Assembly (NCBI GenBank): GCA_029881855.1
Contig: JAOULU010000100.1
Span: 1-6,551, forward strand
Length of the DNA: 6,551 nt
Reading direction: 5' to 3'
DNA from: Nitrosomonas sp.
GTDB lineage: Bacteria > Pseudomonadota > Gammaproteobacteria > Burkholderiales > Nitrosomonadaceae
Part shown: positions 1 through 6,415 of the stretch, one piece after another
Layout: every line of letters starts with the position of its first letter
Position numbering within the stretch: position 1 is the stretch's first letter
Notes under the pieces: model-generated
Seen by the model: the letters and a program-made list of their open reading frames with translations, nothing else
Database searches by the model: none
What the model was told of the DNA's origin: nothing
Program-made: the position numbers and the translations under genes

Positions 1-12
1 TAGTTGATTGAA

Positions 13-678
13 TTATTTCTTGATAAATATAATGTCCCATACCCCATGACCAAGATTAAGGCCGCGTTGCTCAAATTTTGTTAACGGGCGATACGCAGGT
101 CGTGGTGCATATCCTTCAACAGTATTTTCAAGCGGTGACGCGTTATTAAACACGTCTAAAATTTGTATCGCATATTCTTCCCAGTCGGTTGCAGCATGGA
201 TGTAGCCACCTTGTTTAAGATGTGCACATAAAAGGTTAACAAACTCGGCTTGTATCAAGCGGCGCTTGTTGTGTTTGGCTTTAGGCCAGGGGTCGGGGAA
301 AAAGATATGTATGCCATCCAGAGATTCCTTTTCCAGCATGTGTTGTAGCACTTCAACCGCATCATGTTGAATAATGCGAAGATTACTTAATCCAAGGGAT
401 TCAATTTGATTAAGCAGATTGCCTACACCAGGTGTGTGAACCTCAATGGCCAGGTAATCATTTTCAGGGTTGGCGCTTGCAATGGTGGCAGTTGTTTCGC
501 CCATGCCAAATCCAATTTCTAAAATTTTTGGTGCACTGCGACCGAAAACATGATCTAGGTCGAGTGTTTCTTGGGTAAATTGAATACCGTGTTTAGGCAG
601 TAAGGTATCGCATGCACGGCGTTGCGCATTGGAGACACGTCCTTGACGAAGAACAAAACTACGGATGGTTCGTGTCAT
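13..678 (-). CDS. trmB: tRNA (guanine-N7-)-methyltransferase TrmB
   Basis: A complete 221-residue protein that transfers a methyl group from S-adenosylmethionine to N7 of G46 in the variable loop of cytosolic tRNAs. Family motifs are visible in order: the SAM-binding loop LEIGFGMG (residues 53-60), an acidic residue at the end of the next strand (E79, in AIEVH), the HDAVE segment (105-109), the signature [14 protein letters not shown] (127-140), TDWEEYA (164-170) and the C-terminal [10 protein letters not shown] (197-206). The length is slightly below the roughly 239 residues of the E. coli protein because the N-terminal extension is short. The ATG start gives the usual R.FV.RQGR beginning, but no clear Shine-Dalgarno sequence precedes it. 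The gene lies 41 bases downstream of thiG on the same strand, so it is probably the last gene seen of a thiS-thiG-trmB unit, an arrangement known in other proteobacteria. Family assignment is essentially certain; operon membership is inferred. Confidence 0.97.
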   Translation of the reverse strand: MTRTIRSFVLRQGRVSNAQRRACDTLLPKHGIQFTQETLDLDHVFGRSAPKILEIGFGMGETTATIASANPENDYLAIEVHTPGVGNLLNQIESLGLSNLRIIQHDAVEVLQHMLEKESLDGIHIFFPDPWPKAKHNKRRLIQAEFVNLLCAHLKQGGYIHAATDWEEYAIQILDVFNNASPLENTVEGYAPRPAYRPLTKFEQRGLNLGHGVWDIIFIKK

Positions 679-719
679 CAGAAAACAAAAAATTGGTGGT
701 AGATTGAAGGAGCAATTTA

Positions 720-1517
720 TTATTTATTGGGACTTGAACTGGCAATGACACCGCTAACAGGTGAGCTTGGACTTGCGCTATAGAGTTTTTTTGCCATACG
801 TCCAGCCAGATAGGCTTCACGACCAGCTTCTACAGCTTTACGCATTGCTGAGGCCATGAGTACAGGGTTTTGTGCCGCCGCAATGGCTGTATTCATTAAT
901 ACGCCATCACATCCGAGCTCCATAGCGATAGCTGCATCGGATGCAGTGCCTACACCCGCATCGACCAGTACAGGGACTTTGGCATTGTCTATGATGATTT
1001 GCAGATTCCATGGATTTAAAATCCCCATACCTGATCCAATCAGTGAGGCCAGTGGCATGATAGCAACACAGCCAATTTCTTCCAGTTGTTTGGCAATAAT
1101 TGGGTCATCTGAGGTATAAACCATGACCTGAAAATCTTCTTTAATTAGAATCTCTGCAGCTTTGATTGTCTCGACCATATTTGGGTAGAGTGTTTTAGGG
1201 TCACCTAGGACTTCTAGTTTGACCAAGCTATGACCATCCAATAGCTCTCGTGCTAGACGTAGCGTACGTACAGCATCATCTACAGTGTAACAACCTGCTG
1301 TATTGGGTAATAATGTATATTTTGATGGTGATACAGCATCCAGTAAATTAGGTTCATCAGGATTTTGCCCGATATTTGTGCGCCGAATGGCCACAGTGAT
1401 GATTTCAGCACCACTGGTTTCAACGGCAGTGCGTGTCTCATCGAAGTCTTTATATTTCCCTGTTCCTACCAGTAGTCTGGAGTGATATGTTTTGCCAGCA
1501 ATTACGAGGTTGTCCAT
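720..1517 (-). CDS. thiG: Thiazole synthase ThiG
   Basis: This enzyme builds the thiazole phosphate moiety of thiamine from 1-deoxy-D-xylulose 5-phosphate, dehydroglycine and the sulfur carried on ThiS thiocarboxylate; it is a cytoplasmic TIM barrel. Recognisable blocks are [12 protein letters not shown] near the N-terminus, [25 protein letters not shown] with the Schiff-base lysine (residue 100 from the start chosen here), VYTSDDP, the phosphate-binding [11 protein letters not shown], and AYLAGRM.KKLY near the end. The frame is open to a TTG at 1526 (three more residues, MEY). I prefer the ATG at 1517 because it has a GGA upstream, although at short spacing, and gives 265 residues, close to known homologs; the TTG has no visible ribosome binding site. 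The C-terminus carries a short Ser/Pro-rich tail. It lies 38 bases after thiS (29 if the TTG is used), consistent with co-expression with its sulfur donor. No frameshift or missing catalytic residue is seen. Confidence 0.96.
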   Translation of the reverse strand: MDNLVIAGKTYHSRLLVGTGKYKDFDETRTAVETSGAEIITVAIRRTNIGQNPDEPNLLDAVSPSKYTLLPNTAGCYTVDDAVRTLRLARELLDGHSLVKLEVLGDPKTLYPNMVETIKAAEILIKEDFQVMVYTSDDPIIAKQLEEIGCVAIMPLASLIGSGMGILNPWNLQIIIDNAKVPVLVDAGVGTASDAAIAMELGCDGVLMNTAIAAAQNPVLMASAMRKAVEAGREAYLAGRMAKKLYSASPSSPVSGVIASSSPNK

Positions 1518-1555
1518 GTATTCCAATTTTTATGATTCAATAAATTTGTAGTTAT

Positions 1556-1759
1556 TTAGCCACCACCAACGGCTACCACGACTTCTAATTGGTCGCCATC
1601 TACAAGTTTTTGTTCTGTATATTGGCTGCGAGGAACAATTACGCCATTGCGTTCAATGGCGATGCGTTTGCCCTGTAATGACAAATGTTCAATAAGTTGC
1701 GACACATTGACAGCGCCGTCAAAGTTTTGGGTTTGCCCATTAATTGTGAGTTGCATCAT
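1556..1759 (-). CDS. thiS: Sulfur carrier protein ThiS
   Basis: A 67-residue ubiquitin-like (beta-grasp) protein. Its C-terminal glycine is adenylated by ThiF and converted to a thiocarboxylate, which delivers sulfur to ThiG for thiazole formation. Seen directly: the opening MQLTINGQ strand, the mid-protein RIAIERNGVIVPRSQY segment with the conserved N-G and P-R, the DGDQLEVV strand, and the diagnostic AVGGG terminus, whose last two glycines are needed for activation. Length matches the family (about 65-70). Two consecutive ATG codons (1759 and 1756) are possible starts and differ by one residue; neither has a strong Shine-Dalgarno sequence (TTTAGAA lies just upstream). It is the first gene of the leftward unit with thiG and trmB and is divergent from sdhC. 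I searched its upstream region for the TPP riboswitch core sequences and found none. No thiF is present in this window. Confidence 0.94.
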   Translation of the reverse strand: MMQLTINGQTQNFDGAVNVSQLIEHLSLQGKRIAIERNGVIVPRSQYTEQKLVDGDQLEVVVAVGGG

Positions 1760-1820
1760 TTCTAAATATATTTTGTATCGGGTATAGAGTAACTTTGTAG
1801 AAGTTTATCATGTGGGCCTC

Positions 1821-1845
1821 ACTCAAGCATAGTATTGAGTTTTTT
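1821..1845 (+). repeat. Small inverted repeat followed by a T-run
   Basis: ACTCAA (1821-1826) and TTGAGT (1835-1840) form a perfect 6-bp inverted repeat with an 8-base loop, and five T residues follow directly. On the plus strand this has the shape of a weak intrinsic terminator, but no plus-strand gene lies upstream for it to terminate. On the minus strand it falls in the thiS leader/promoter region. The stem holds only two G-C pairs, so it may be fortuitous. Confidence 0.3.
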
Positions 1846-1989
1846 CGTTAACTGTACTTTATTGGGTCTTTGCTATGAATGGCGGATATTTAACCATGAA
1901 TTAAGATCATGAATAATTTTATGGATATCAATAGATTGTGACAAGATTATGGTTATGCCTTGTGTCGTTTAAAATAACAGACTAAACTT

Positions 1990-2013
1990 AATATAAATTT
2001 AGCGATTTATATT
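1990..2013. repeat. 9-bp inverted repeat upstream of sdhC, candidate operator
   Basis: AATATAAAT (1990-1998) and ATTTATATT (2005-2013) are perfect reverse complements separated by TTAGCG. The dyad sits just upstream of the best -10 hexamer for sdhC (2019-2024) and covers the place where a -35 box would be, so a protein bound here would affect sdh transcription. I do not recognise it as the site of a named regulator. The arms are entirely A/T, which raises the chance of coincidence in an AT-rich gap. Confidence 0.4.
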
Positions 2014-2018
2014 GGCTT

Positions 2019-2024
2019 TATAAT
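2019..2024 (+). promoter_or_regulatory. Candidate -10 box of the sdhC-sdhD-sdhA promoter
   Basis: A perfect TATAAT lies 22 bases upstream of the sdhC ATG, which would give a short leader of about 15 bases. No convincing -35 hexamer is found at 16-18 bases; that position is occupied by the AT-rich inverted repeat, so an activator-dependent promoter is possible. A second, weaker candidate is TTGTGT (1960-1965), a 17-base spacer, then TAAACT (1983-1988). Confidence 0.4.
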
Positions 2025-2046
2025 CTTCTACATTAGAATTTCTCGC

Positions 2047-2436
2047 ATGGAAGTGAATTTGCAAAATAAACGCCCTAAACATCTGGATCTTCTCAAGATC
2101 AAGCAACCTTTGCCGGCTGTTGTTTCAATTTTCCATCGTATTAGTGGTACATTGCTCTTTTTTCCAGGTATCCCTTTAATGCTATATGGTCTGCAGATGA
2201 TGCTGAATTCTCAGCAAAGCTTTGAGGCCTTGCTAGATGTCCTATCAATTCCAGTAATAAAATCTGTATTACTCCTGTCATTATGGTTTTTTCTACATCA
2301 CTTGTGTGCAGGTATTCGCCACCTTGCACTTGATTTTCATATTGGCAGTGCTTTGGCACAAGCGCGTTTGGGCAGCAAGATAGTACTGATATCGGGTGCT
2401 TTGTTAACGCTATTGATAGGCATAGCAATATGGTAA
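2047..2436 (+). CDS. sdhC: Succinate dehydrogenase cytochrome b556 subunit SdhC
   Basis: A membrane-anchor subunit of complex II; with SdhD it holds heme b and the ubiquinone site that accepts electrons from succinate oxidation in the inner membrane. The 129-residue length equals that of E. coli SdhC. The N-terminal RPKHLDL motif is followed by the quinone-site segment with S27, H30 and R31 in the same positions as in E. coli. H85 in HHLCAGIRH aligns with the axial heme ligand (H84 in E. coli). Three hydrophobic segments are visible, at about residues 33-53, 68-90 and 108-129. The HHLCAGIRH...DFHIG block resembles betaproteobacterial proteins. The ATG start gives the standard N-terminus; the Shine-Dalgarno sequence is weak. 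The gene is the first of the rightward unit, and its last seven bases overlap the start of sdhD, indicating translational coupling. Confidence 0.95.
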   Translation: MEVNLQNKRPKHLDLLKIKQPLPAVVSIFHRISGTLLFFPGIPLMLYGLQMMLNSQQSFEALLDVLSIPVIKSVLLLSLWFFLHHLCAGIRHLALDFHIGSALAQARLGSKIVLISGALLTLLIGIAIW

Positions 2437-2782
2437 ATCACACCAATCGGATTGTTACGGGTGCGCATTACGGATTAAAGGATTGGCTGGTGCAACGTGT
2501 AACGGCTGTTTTTATGACAATCTACCTACTATTTATGGGGGTAACGGTATTTGTTATTTCACCACAAGATTATGATGCATGGAAAAGCGTATTTAATAAC
2601 CAGTTGATACGTATCGCGACATTCTTATTTTTTGTTGCACTTTTTTGGCATGCCTGGATTGTATTCGAAACATATTGATGGATTATGTGCATCCGGTAGC
2701 AATCCGTTTGACACTACAGATTTTGGTAATAATTTCTCTATTGTTTTATTTAGTTTGGTCGGCTGAAATTTTGTGGGGTTAA
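2430..2782 (+). pseudogene. sdhD: Succinate dehydrogenase membrane anchor SdhD, frameshifted
   Basis: The second membrane anchor of complex II. The open frame from the ATG at 2430 (AGG ribosome site at 2418-2420) stops at a TGA at 2676-2678 after 82 residues, against about 115 for the family. Residues 1-77 match SdhD, including NRIVTGAHYGLKDWLVQR, two membrane segments and the heme-ligand histidine H74 in HAW. The frame then yields a non-homologous VFETY. In the -1 frame the family sequence continues without a break (IRNILMDYV, then PVAIRLTLQ, a hydrophobic helix and the ending EILWG) to a TAA at 2780-2782. Restoring one G near 2661 (ATT GTA to ATT GGT) gives HAWIGIRNILMDYV and a normal 117-residue protein. 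The lost part holds the quinone-site Tyr (Y83 in E. coli) and the third helix. A sequencing error, a recent real mutation or an unusual split gene are possible. No standard slippery heptamer is present at the junction. Confidence 0.88.
2678..2782 (+). other. Displaced C-terminal part of SdhD as a possible 34-residue ORF
   Basis: The ATG at 2678-2680 overlaps the premature TGA of the truncated sdhD frame (TGATG) and opens a 34-codon frame starting MDYVHP and ending SAEILWG. This is exactly the quinone-site Tyr plus the third transmembrane helix of SdhD. Stop-start overlaps of this form can allow reinitiation by a terminating ribosome, so a two-piece SdhD is conceivable. There is no Shine-Dalgarno sequence upstream, and in the intact family this Met is an internal residue, so the ATG may be coincidental. 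Confidence 0.35.
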
Positions 2783-2783
2783 T

Positions 2784-4547
2784 GTGGCAATAACAAAAAG
2801 AACATTTGATGTGGTTATTATTGGGGCCGGTGGTGCGGGTATGCGTGCAGCACTTCAACTATCTGAAGCAGGGCTGAAGGTGGCCGTTTTGTCAAAGGTG
2901 TTTCCTACGCGTTCACATACTGTTTCTGCACAAGGCGGTATTGCCGCTTCGCTCGGAAATGTGACAGAGGACAATTGGCATTGGCATATGTATGACACGG
3001 TGAAAGGTTCTGATTATTTGGGCGATCAGGATGCAATTGAATTTATGTGCCGACAAGCCAATGAAGTGGTGTATGAACTTGAACACTTTGGCATGCCATT
3101 TGATCGTTTAGAAAATGGCAAGATATATCAACGTCCTTTTGGTGGCCAATCTCAGAATTTTGGTGGTGCACAGGCAACACGTTCTTGCGCATCGGCTGAT
3201 CGCACCGGCCATGCTTTGTTGCATACACTTTATCAACGCAATGTAAGCGCGAATACTCAGTTCTTTATTGAATGGATGGGGCTTGATCTGATTCGTGACG
3301 AACAAGGTGATGTGTTGGGAATTACTGCACTGGAAATGGAGACCGGTGAGGTGATGATCATGCAAGCAAGAGCGACCTTGTTTGCGACAGGTGGTGCAGG
3401 GCGTATTTTTCAGGCAAGTACCAATGCGTTAATTAATACTGGTGATGGTTTGGGTATGGCTGCACGTGCTGATATCCCACTGGAAGATATGGAGTTTTGG
3501 CAATTTCATCCAACGGGTGTACATGGCGCAGGTGTTTTAATCAGCGAGGCTGTAAGGGGTGAAGGCGGCTACTTATTGAATCAAGCTGGAGAGCGATTTA
3601 TGGAGCGCTATGCACCTAATGCTAAAGATTTGGCTAGTCGTGACGTGGTGTCGCGCGCCATGACAACAGAGATAAAGGAAGGACGTGGTTGTGGTGATGA
3701 CAATGACCATTTAATGCTAAAACTGGATCATTTGGGTGCAGATATTATTAAATCGCGCTTACCGGGTATTCGTGAATTAGCGATGAAATTTGCACATGTG
3801 GATCCAATTCATCACCCAATACCCGTTGTACCTACGGCACATTATATGATGGGTGGCATTCCGACGAATTTTTATGGTCAAGTTGTAGCGCCTTATAAAA
3901 CGGGTCCTGAAGAAATCGTGTCTGGTTTTTATGCGGTGGGTGAATGTGCTTGTGTTTCTGTACATGGTGCTAATCGTTTAGGTACTAATTCTTTGCTGGA
4001 TCTTATCGTTTTTGGTCGTGCAGCAGCATTGAAGATTATCGATGACTTGAAAGCTATTCCTCACCACAAACCATTAGCAGAAAATGCCGCCGACAAAACA
4101 CTTGCGCGCTTGACTCGCTTGGAAGACAAGAAAAACGGTGAAAGTGTTGCTGAGGTTAAAAACGAATTGTCAAAGACTATGCAAACGTATTGCGGTGTTT
4201 TTCGTTTTGAAGATATGCTACAGCAAGGTGTTGAGAAAATGAAGGAAGTTGCTACCAGAGTTGACAACACCGAAATTAAGGATAAAAGTAAAGTGTTTAA
4301 TACGGCTCGAATAGAAGCGTTAGAACTAGATAACCTAAAAGAGGTTGCAATGGCAACAATAATCTCAGCTGAAGCACGTAGTGAAAGTCGTGGTGCACAT
4401 GCGCGCGATGATTTTCCGCAGCGAGATGATGATAAGTGGTTGAAACATACTTTGTACTTTAGTAAAAATAACCGGCTTGACTATAAGCCTGTCCGGTTAA
4501 AGCCGCAAACGGTTGAGTCTTTTCCACCTAAAGCAAGAACATATTAA
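2784..4547 (+). CDS. sdhA: Succinate dehydrogenase flavoprotein subunit SdhA
   Basis: The catalytic flavoprotein of complex II oxidises succinate to fumarate on the cytoplasmic face of the membrane and passes electrons from covalent FAD to the iron-sulfur subunit. It is complete at 587 residues (E. coli 588). The N-terminal dinucleotide-binding motif IGAGGAGM is at residues 13-20. The covalent FAD histidine is H45 in [11 protein letters not shown]. Substrate-site and catalytic residues are H242 (QFHPTG), R286 (ASRDVV), H353 (TAHY) and R398 (GANRLG), all at or within one residue of E. coli numbering. The C-terminal part has [19 protein letters not shown]. The start is a GTG with GGGG at 2775-2778 as ribosome site; an ATG overlapping it at 2782 is out of frame. 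The start lies one base after the end of the displaced sdhD frame. The normal partner sdhB does not follow; the next gene is unrelated. Confidence 0.98.
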   Translation: MAITKRTFDVVIIGAGGAGMRAALQLSEAGLKVAVLSKVFPTRSHTVSAQGGIAASLGNVTEDNWHWHMYDTVKGSDYLGDQDAIEFMCRQANEVVYELEHFGMPFDRLENGKIYQRPFGGQSQNFGGAQATRSCASADRTGHALLHTLYQRNVSANTQFFIEWMGLDLIRDEQGDVLGITALEMETGEVMIMQARATLFATGGAGRIFQASTNALINTGDGLGMAARADIPLEDMEFWQFHPTGVHGAGVLISEAVRGEGGYLLNQAGERFMERYAPNAKDLASRDVVSRAMTTEIKEGRGCGDDNDHLMLKLDHLGADIIKSRLPGIRELAMKFAHVDPIHHPIPVVPTAHYMMGGIPTNFYGQVVAPYKTGPEEIVSGFYAVGECACVSVHGANRLGTNSLLDLIVFGRAAALKIIDDLKAIPHHKPLAENAADKTLARLTRLEDKKNGESVAEVKNELSKTMQTYCGVFRFEDMLQQGVEKMKEVATRVDNTEIKDKSKVFNTARIEALELDNLKEVAMATIISAEARSESRGAHARDDFPQRDDDKWLKHTLYFSKNNRLDYKPVRLKPQTVESFPPKARTY

Positions 4548-4623
4548 TGTTAAGTGATTGTCAGTAATTTATATTTTTGTGTTTTCTACTTTTACCTTTA
4601 ATTACGATTTTTGTACATACAAT

Positions 4624-5307
4624 ATGAAAAAATACTGCTTAGTTCTTCTACAGGTTACTTTTGGTTGTGTCTTACTTTTATCATCACTGGTTTATGCGGA
4701 TACTCGGTACGTCACGGATCAATTTGAGATCACGCTACGCACAGGACCGAGTGGTAATCATACGATTCAACGCATGCTTACCAGTGGTACGTCGGTTACA
4801 GTATTAGAGGTAGACCAGGAGAATGGTTATTCAAGAGTCGAGACAGCGCGTGGTGAGGAAGGATGGGTGCTCAATCGTTATTTGATGAGGGAGCCTGCTG
4901 CCAGAAATCAACTGAAAAAGTTAACGCAACAACTAACCAACACCAGTGCAGAAGGGAGTTCATTACGTAATCAATTTAATACGATTAAGAATGAGCATGA
5001 TAATGCTAATAAACGGATAAAAAAGCTTGAGCAAGAAAAGATACAATTACAAGATCAATTGGCTGAAATAAAGAGAACCGCGGCAGATGTATTAGCCATT
5101 GATATGCAAAATAAAGAGCTAGTACAAAGTTTATCGGTTATAGAGAAAAGGTTTAATGAAGTACAAGAAGAGAACAATAAATTAGTTGGCAGTAAAGACA
5201 GGGATTGGTTTGTAACGGGCGCTTTAGTATTATTTGGCGGTTTATTGTTAGGGCTACTCATACCAAAAATTAATTTCCAGAAACGTTCACGTTATGGCGG
5301 TTTTTAA
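4624..5307 (+). CDS. Secreted, membrane-anchored SH3 domain protein (TIGR04211/YgiM type)
   Basis: A 227-residue protein with a signal peptide (residues 1-25, MKK then a hydrophobic core ending VYA), a bacterial SH3 domain at about 26-90 (TLRTGPS, then GTSVTVLE and EEGWVLNRYL), a coiled coil at about 95-188 rich in Glu, Lys and Gln, and one transmembrane helix at about 195-214 with a basic tail ending RSRYGGF. This architecture matches the SH3-plus-anchor family that includes E. coli YgiM. The function is not well defined; a periplasmic or cell-envelope role is inferred from bacterial SH3 domains binding peptidoglycan or peptides. The frame is open to a TTG at 4558, but the extra residues would spoil the signal peptide, so I use the ATG at 4624. 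No clear Shine-Dalgarno sequence precedes it. It lies 76 bases after sdhA, where sdhB would be expected, and is convergent with the nuclease gene. Confidence 0.88.
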   Translation: MKKYCLVLLQVTFGCVLLLSSLVYADTRYVTDQFEITLRTGPSGNHTIQRMLTSGTSVTVLEVDQENGYSRVETARGEEGWVLNRYLMREPAARNQLKKLTQQLTNTSAEGSSLRNQFNTIKNEHDNANKRIKKLEQEKIQLQDQLAEIKRTAADVLAIDMQNKELVQSLSVIEKRFNEVQEENNKLVGSKDRDWFVTGALVLFGGLLLGLLIPKINFQKRSRYGGF

Positions 5308-5327
5308 ATAAGAGTATGCGTTATTTA
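5305..5327. repeat. AT-rich hairpin spanning the convergent gene ends
   Basis: TAAATAA (5305-5311) and TTATTTA (5321-5327) are perfect reverse complements around a 9-base loop. The arms include the TAA stop of the SH3 gene and the stop of the opposing nuclease gene, leaving 13 bases between the two coding regions. It could act as a weak bidirectional transcription end, but the stem has no G-C pair and no proper T-tract follows on either strand. Confidence 0.35.
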
Positions 5328-6157
5328 TAAATTAATGCACTGGGATGGTGAATTAATATGGAGTAATTCTCTTTTCTACGAGATATCCAGCCGCGGATTT
5401 CAAGAGTCTTTTCGAGATAAGTTTCTAATGCTGGAAATAATCCAAGATTGTCATTTGCAATACGAATACTGAATCTATTATTAAATATTAGACGTGTATA
5501 TTTTTTGCTCTGTTTAATTGACCGCGGTGTTCCAACTATACGCTGCCAGCCCTTACGACTACTTGATATTTGTGACAAAGGATAGGGTTGATATTCAGGT
5601 TCAGACCAAATACCAAGGTTTTGTTTCTCCGCCAGTTGTTGCGCTTCAATAAATTTTTCGGCATAGCGAATATTGGGTGGAATTATATTTACTGTGGCCA
5701 ATCCATTTTCTATTAGAGCTAGATTTATATGCTTGCCATCGGGTAAAAATAAGTGTGCTAACAGCCGTTTGTAGCGATCATGTTTTTCTTCATCAAACTC
5801 CAAGTAAACCGTTTTATCTTGTAATTGATCTTGTAGCCATTCTTTGGCTGCAATACCACCCGTTTCGTTTTCCCTGTGACGGTTTTGTATTTCGGGTGTG
5901 TTTAAACCGAGTAATCTAACACGCTGATTACCATTTAGAGTAATGGTGTCACCATCATAGACATGGGTAACTTTGCGTTGATGCAGATAGGACTTTTTGG
6001 AAATATCAATTTTCTTTGATCCAACAGTAATTTTATCTGAATAGGTAACGCGCCCTTGGGCGTCTTCACTGCGATATATCCCTGTTGCAATGGCAACTGG
6101 TGAAGCAAAGCAATGAATAATAAAAAAGATAGCAGCCGTTTTAATCACAAAGAACAT
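5321..6157 (-). CDS. Secreted DUF4124 and staphylococcal-nuclease-like (thermonuclease) protein
   Basis: A 278-residue exported protein, probably a Ca2+-dependent DNA/RNA-cleaving nuclease of the micrococcal nuclease fold. Residues 1-24 form a signal peptide. A DUF4124-like segment follows (GIYRSEDAQGRVTYSDK, about 26-42). The SNase domain spans about 60-186: VYDGDT gives D68 and D70 (D19/D21 of the S. aureus enzyme), R81 matches R35, E89 matches E43 and R131 in DRYKRL matches R87. The position of metal ligand D40 is N86 (LNTPE), a variant I believe also occurs in bacterial homologs. A C-terminal region, about 205-278, with IVGTP near its start and a later LEIRGWISRR strand, looks like an extra OB-type domain. 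The ATG start has GGA seven bases upstream. Monocistronic; convergent with the SH3 gene and divergent from the symporter gene. The nuclease fold is confident; activity and target are inferred. Confidence 0.87.
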   Translation of the reverse strand: MFFVIKTAAIFFIIHCFASPVAIATGIYRSEDAQGRVTYSDKITVGSKKIDISKKSYLHQRKVTHVYDGDTITLNGNQRVRLLGLNTPEIQNRHRENETGGIAAKEWLQDQLQDKTVYLEFDEEKHDRYKRLLAHLFLPDGKHINLALIENGLATVNIIPPNIRYAEKFIEAQQLAEKQNLGIWSEPEYQPYPLSQISSSRKGWQRIVGTPRSIKQSKKYTRLIFNNRFSIRIANDNLGLFPALETYLEKTLEIRGWISRRKENYSILIHHPSALIYK

Positions 6158-6189
6158 TGTATTGTCCAGTTTGAAATTTTGGAGAAGCT

Positions 6190-6237
6190 ATGATCATGCA
6201 CCCCAAAAGGAAAGTATGGCAGAATGATGGGTTATAG
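6190..6237 (+). other. Possible 15-codon micro-ORF with good ribosome site
   Basis: GGAG at 6181-6184 lies five bases before the ATG at 6190, which opens a 15-codon frame (MIMHPKRKVWQNDGL) ending in TAG at 6235-6237. The ribosome site is better than those of most genes in this window. No family is recognisable, and the sequence shows no sign of attenuation (no codon runs and no following hairpin that I can see). It may be chance. Confidence 0.2.
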
Positions 6238-6355
6238 AAATATGAGTATATCTGGTAAGTAGGCTATTATATTTGAAGGTAAAAGCAGTTTTTCATCTTA
6301 TCTTCTTAGGAAATGAAGGTTATTTTTTACTTATCAGCTTAAATTAAATAGTTGT

Positions 6356-6384
6356 AAGACAGGCAACATCATATTCAATATAGT
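6356..6384 (+). promoter_or_regulatory. Candidate sigma-70 promoter for the symporter gene
   Basis: AAGACA (6356-6361), a 17-base spacer, then TATAGT (6379-6384) match the -35 and -10 consensus at four and five of six positions. The predicted start would be near 6391, leaving a leader of about 25 bases with AGGA at 6401-6404 before the ATG at 6416. This is the only reasonable promoter I found in the 258-base gap between the nuclease and symporter genes. On the minus strand a TATAAT (6271 to 6266) could serve the nuclease gene but lacks a -35 box. Confidence 0.4.
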
Positions 6385-6415
6385 TTGTTTATAGGTATAT
6401 AGGAAATATTAATTA

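Noticed and set aside
856..1485. Plus-strand open frames inside thiG (856-1119 and 1303-1485)
   Set aside because: Antisense shadows of a well-supported thiG; the peptides show no family resemblance.
1895..1916. Direct repeat CATGAATTA / CATGAATAA spaced 13 bases apart
   Set aside because: Imperfect, short and AT-rich; only two copies and not placed at a promoter element.
2640..2648. T6 run as a slippery site for programmed -1 frameshifting in sdhD
   Set aside because: The codons are CTT TTT TGG, which do not form an X XXY YYZ heptamer. A shift here would also replace the conserved HAW heme-ligand motif with LACLD.
2141..2858. Minus-strand open frames across sdhC, sdhD and the start of sdhA
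   Set aside because: They lie opposite clear sdh coding sequence, have no recognisable motifs and no ribosome sites.
3043..4270. Four minus-strand open frames inside sdhA
   Set aside because: Short, low-complexity or His/Cys-rich translations typical of reversed coding sequence; sdhA is intact here.
4538..4551. AACAT/ATGTT inverted repeat at the sdhA stop codon as a terminator
   Set aside because: Only a 5-bp AT-rich stem with no T-tract after it.
5055..5261. Minus-strand frame opposite the SH3 protein's coiled coil
   Set aside because: Ser/Asn-rich translation that mirrors Glu/Lys-rich codons on the real strand.
5677..5919. Plus-strand frame inside the nuclease gene
   Set aside because: Antisense to a gene with conserved catalytic motifs; no homology recognised.
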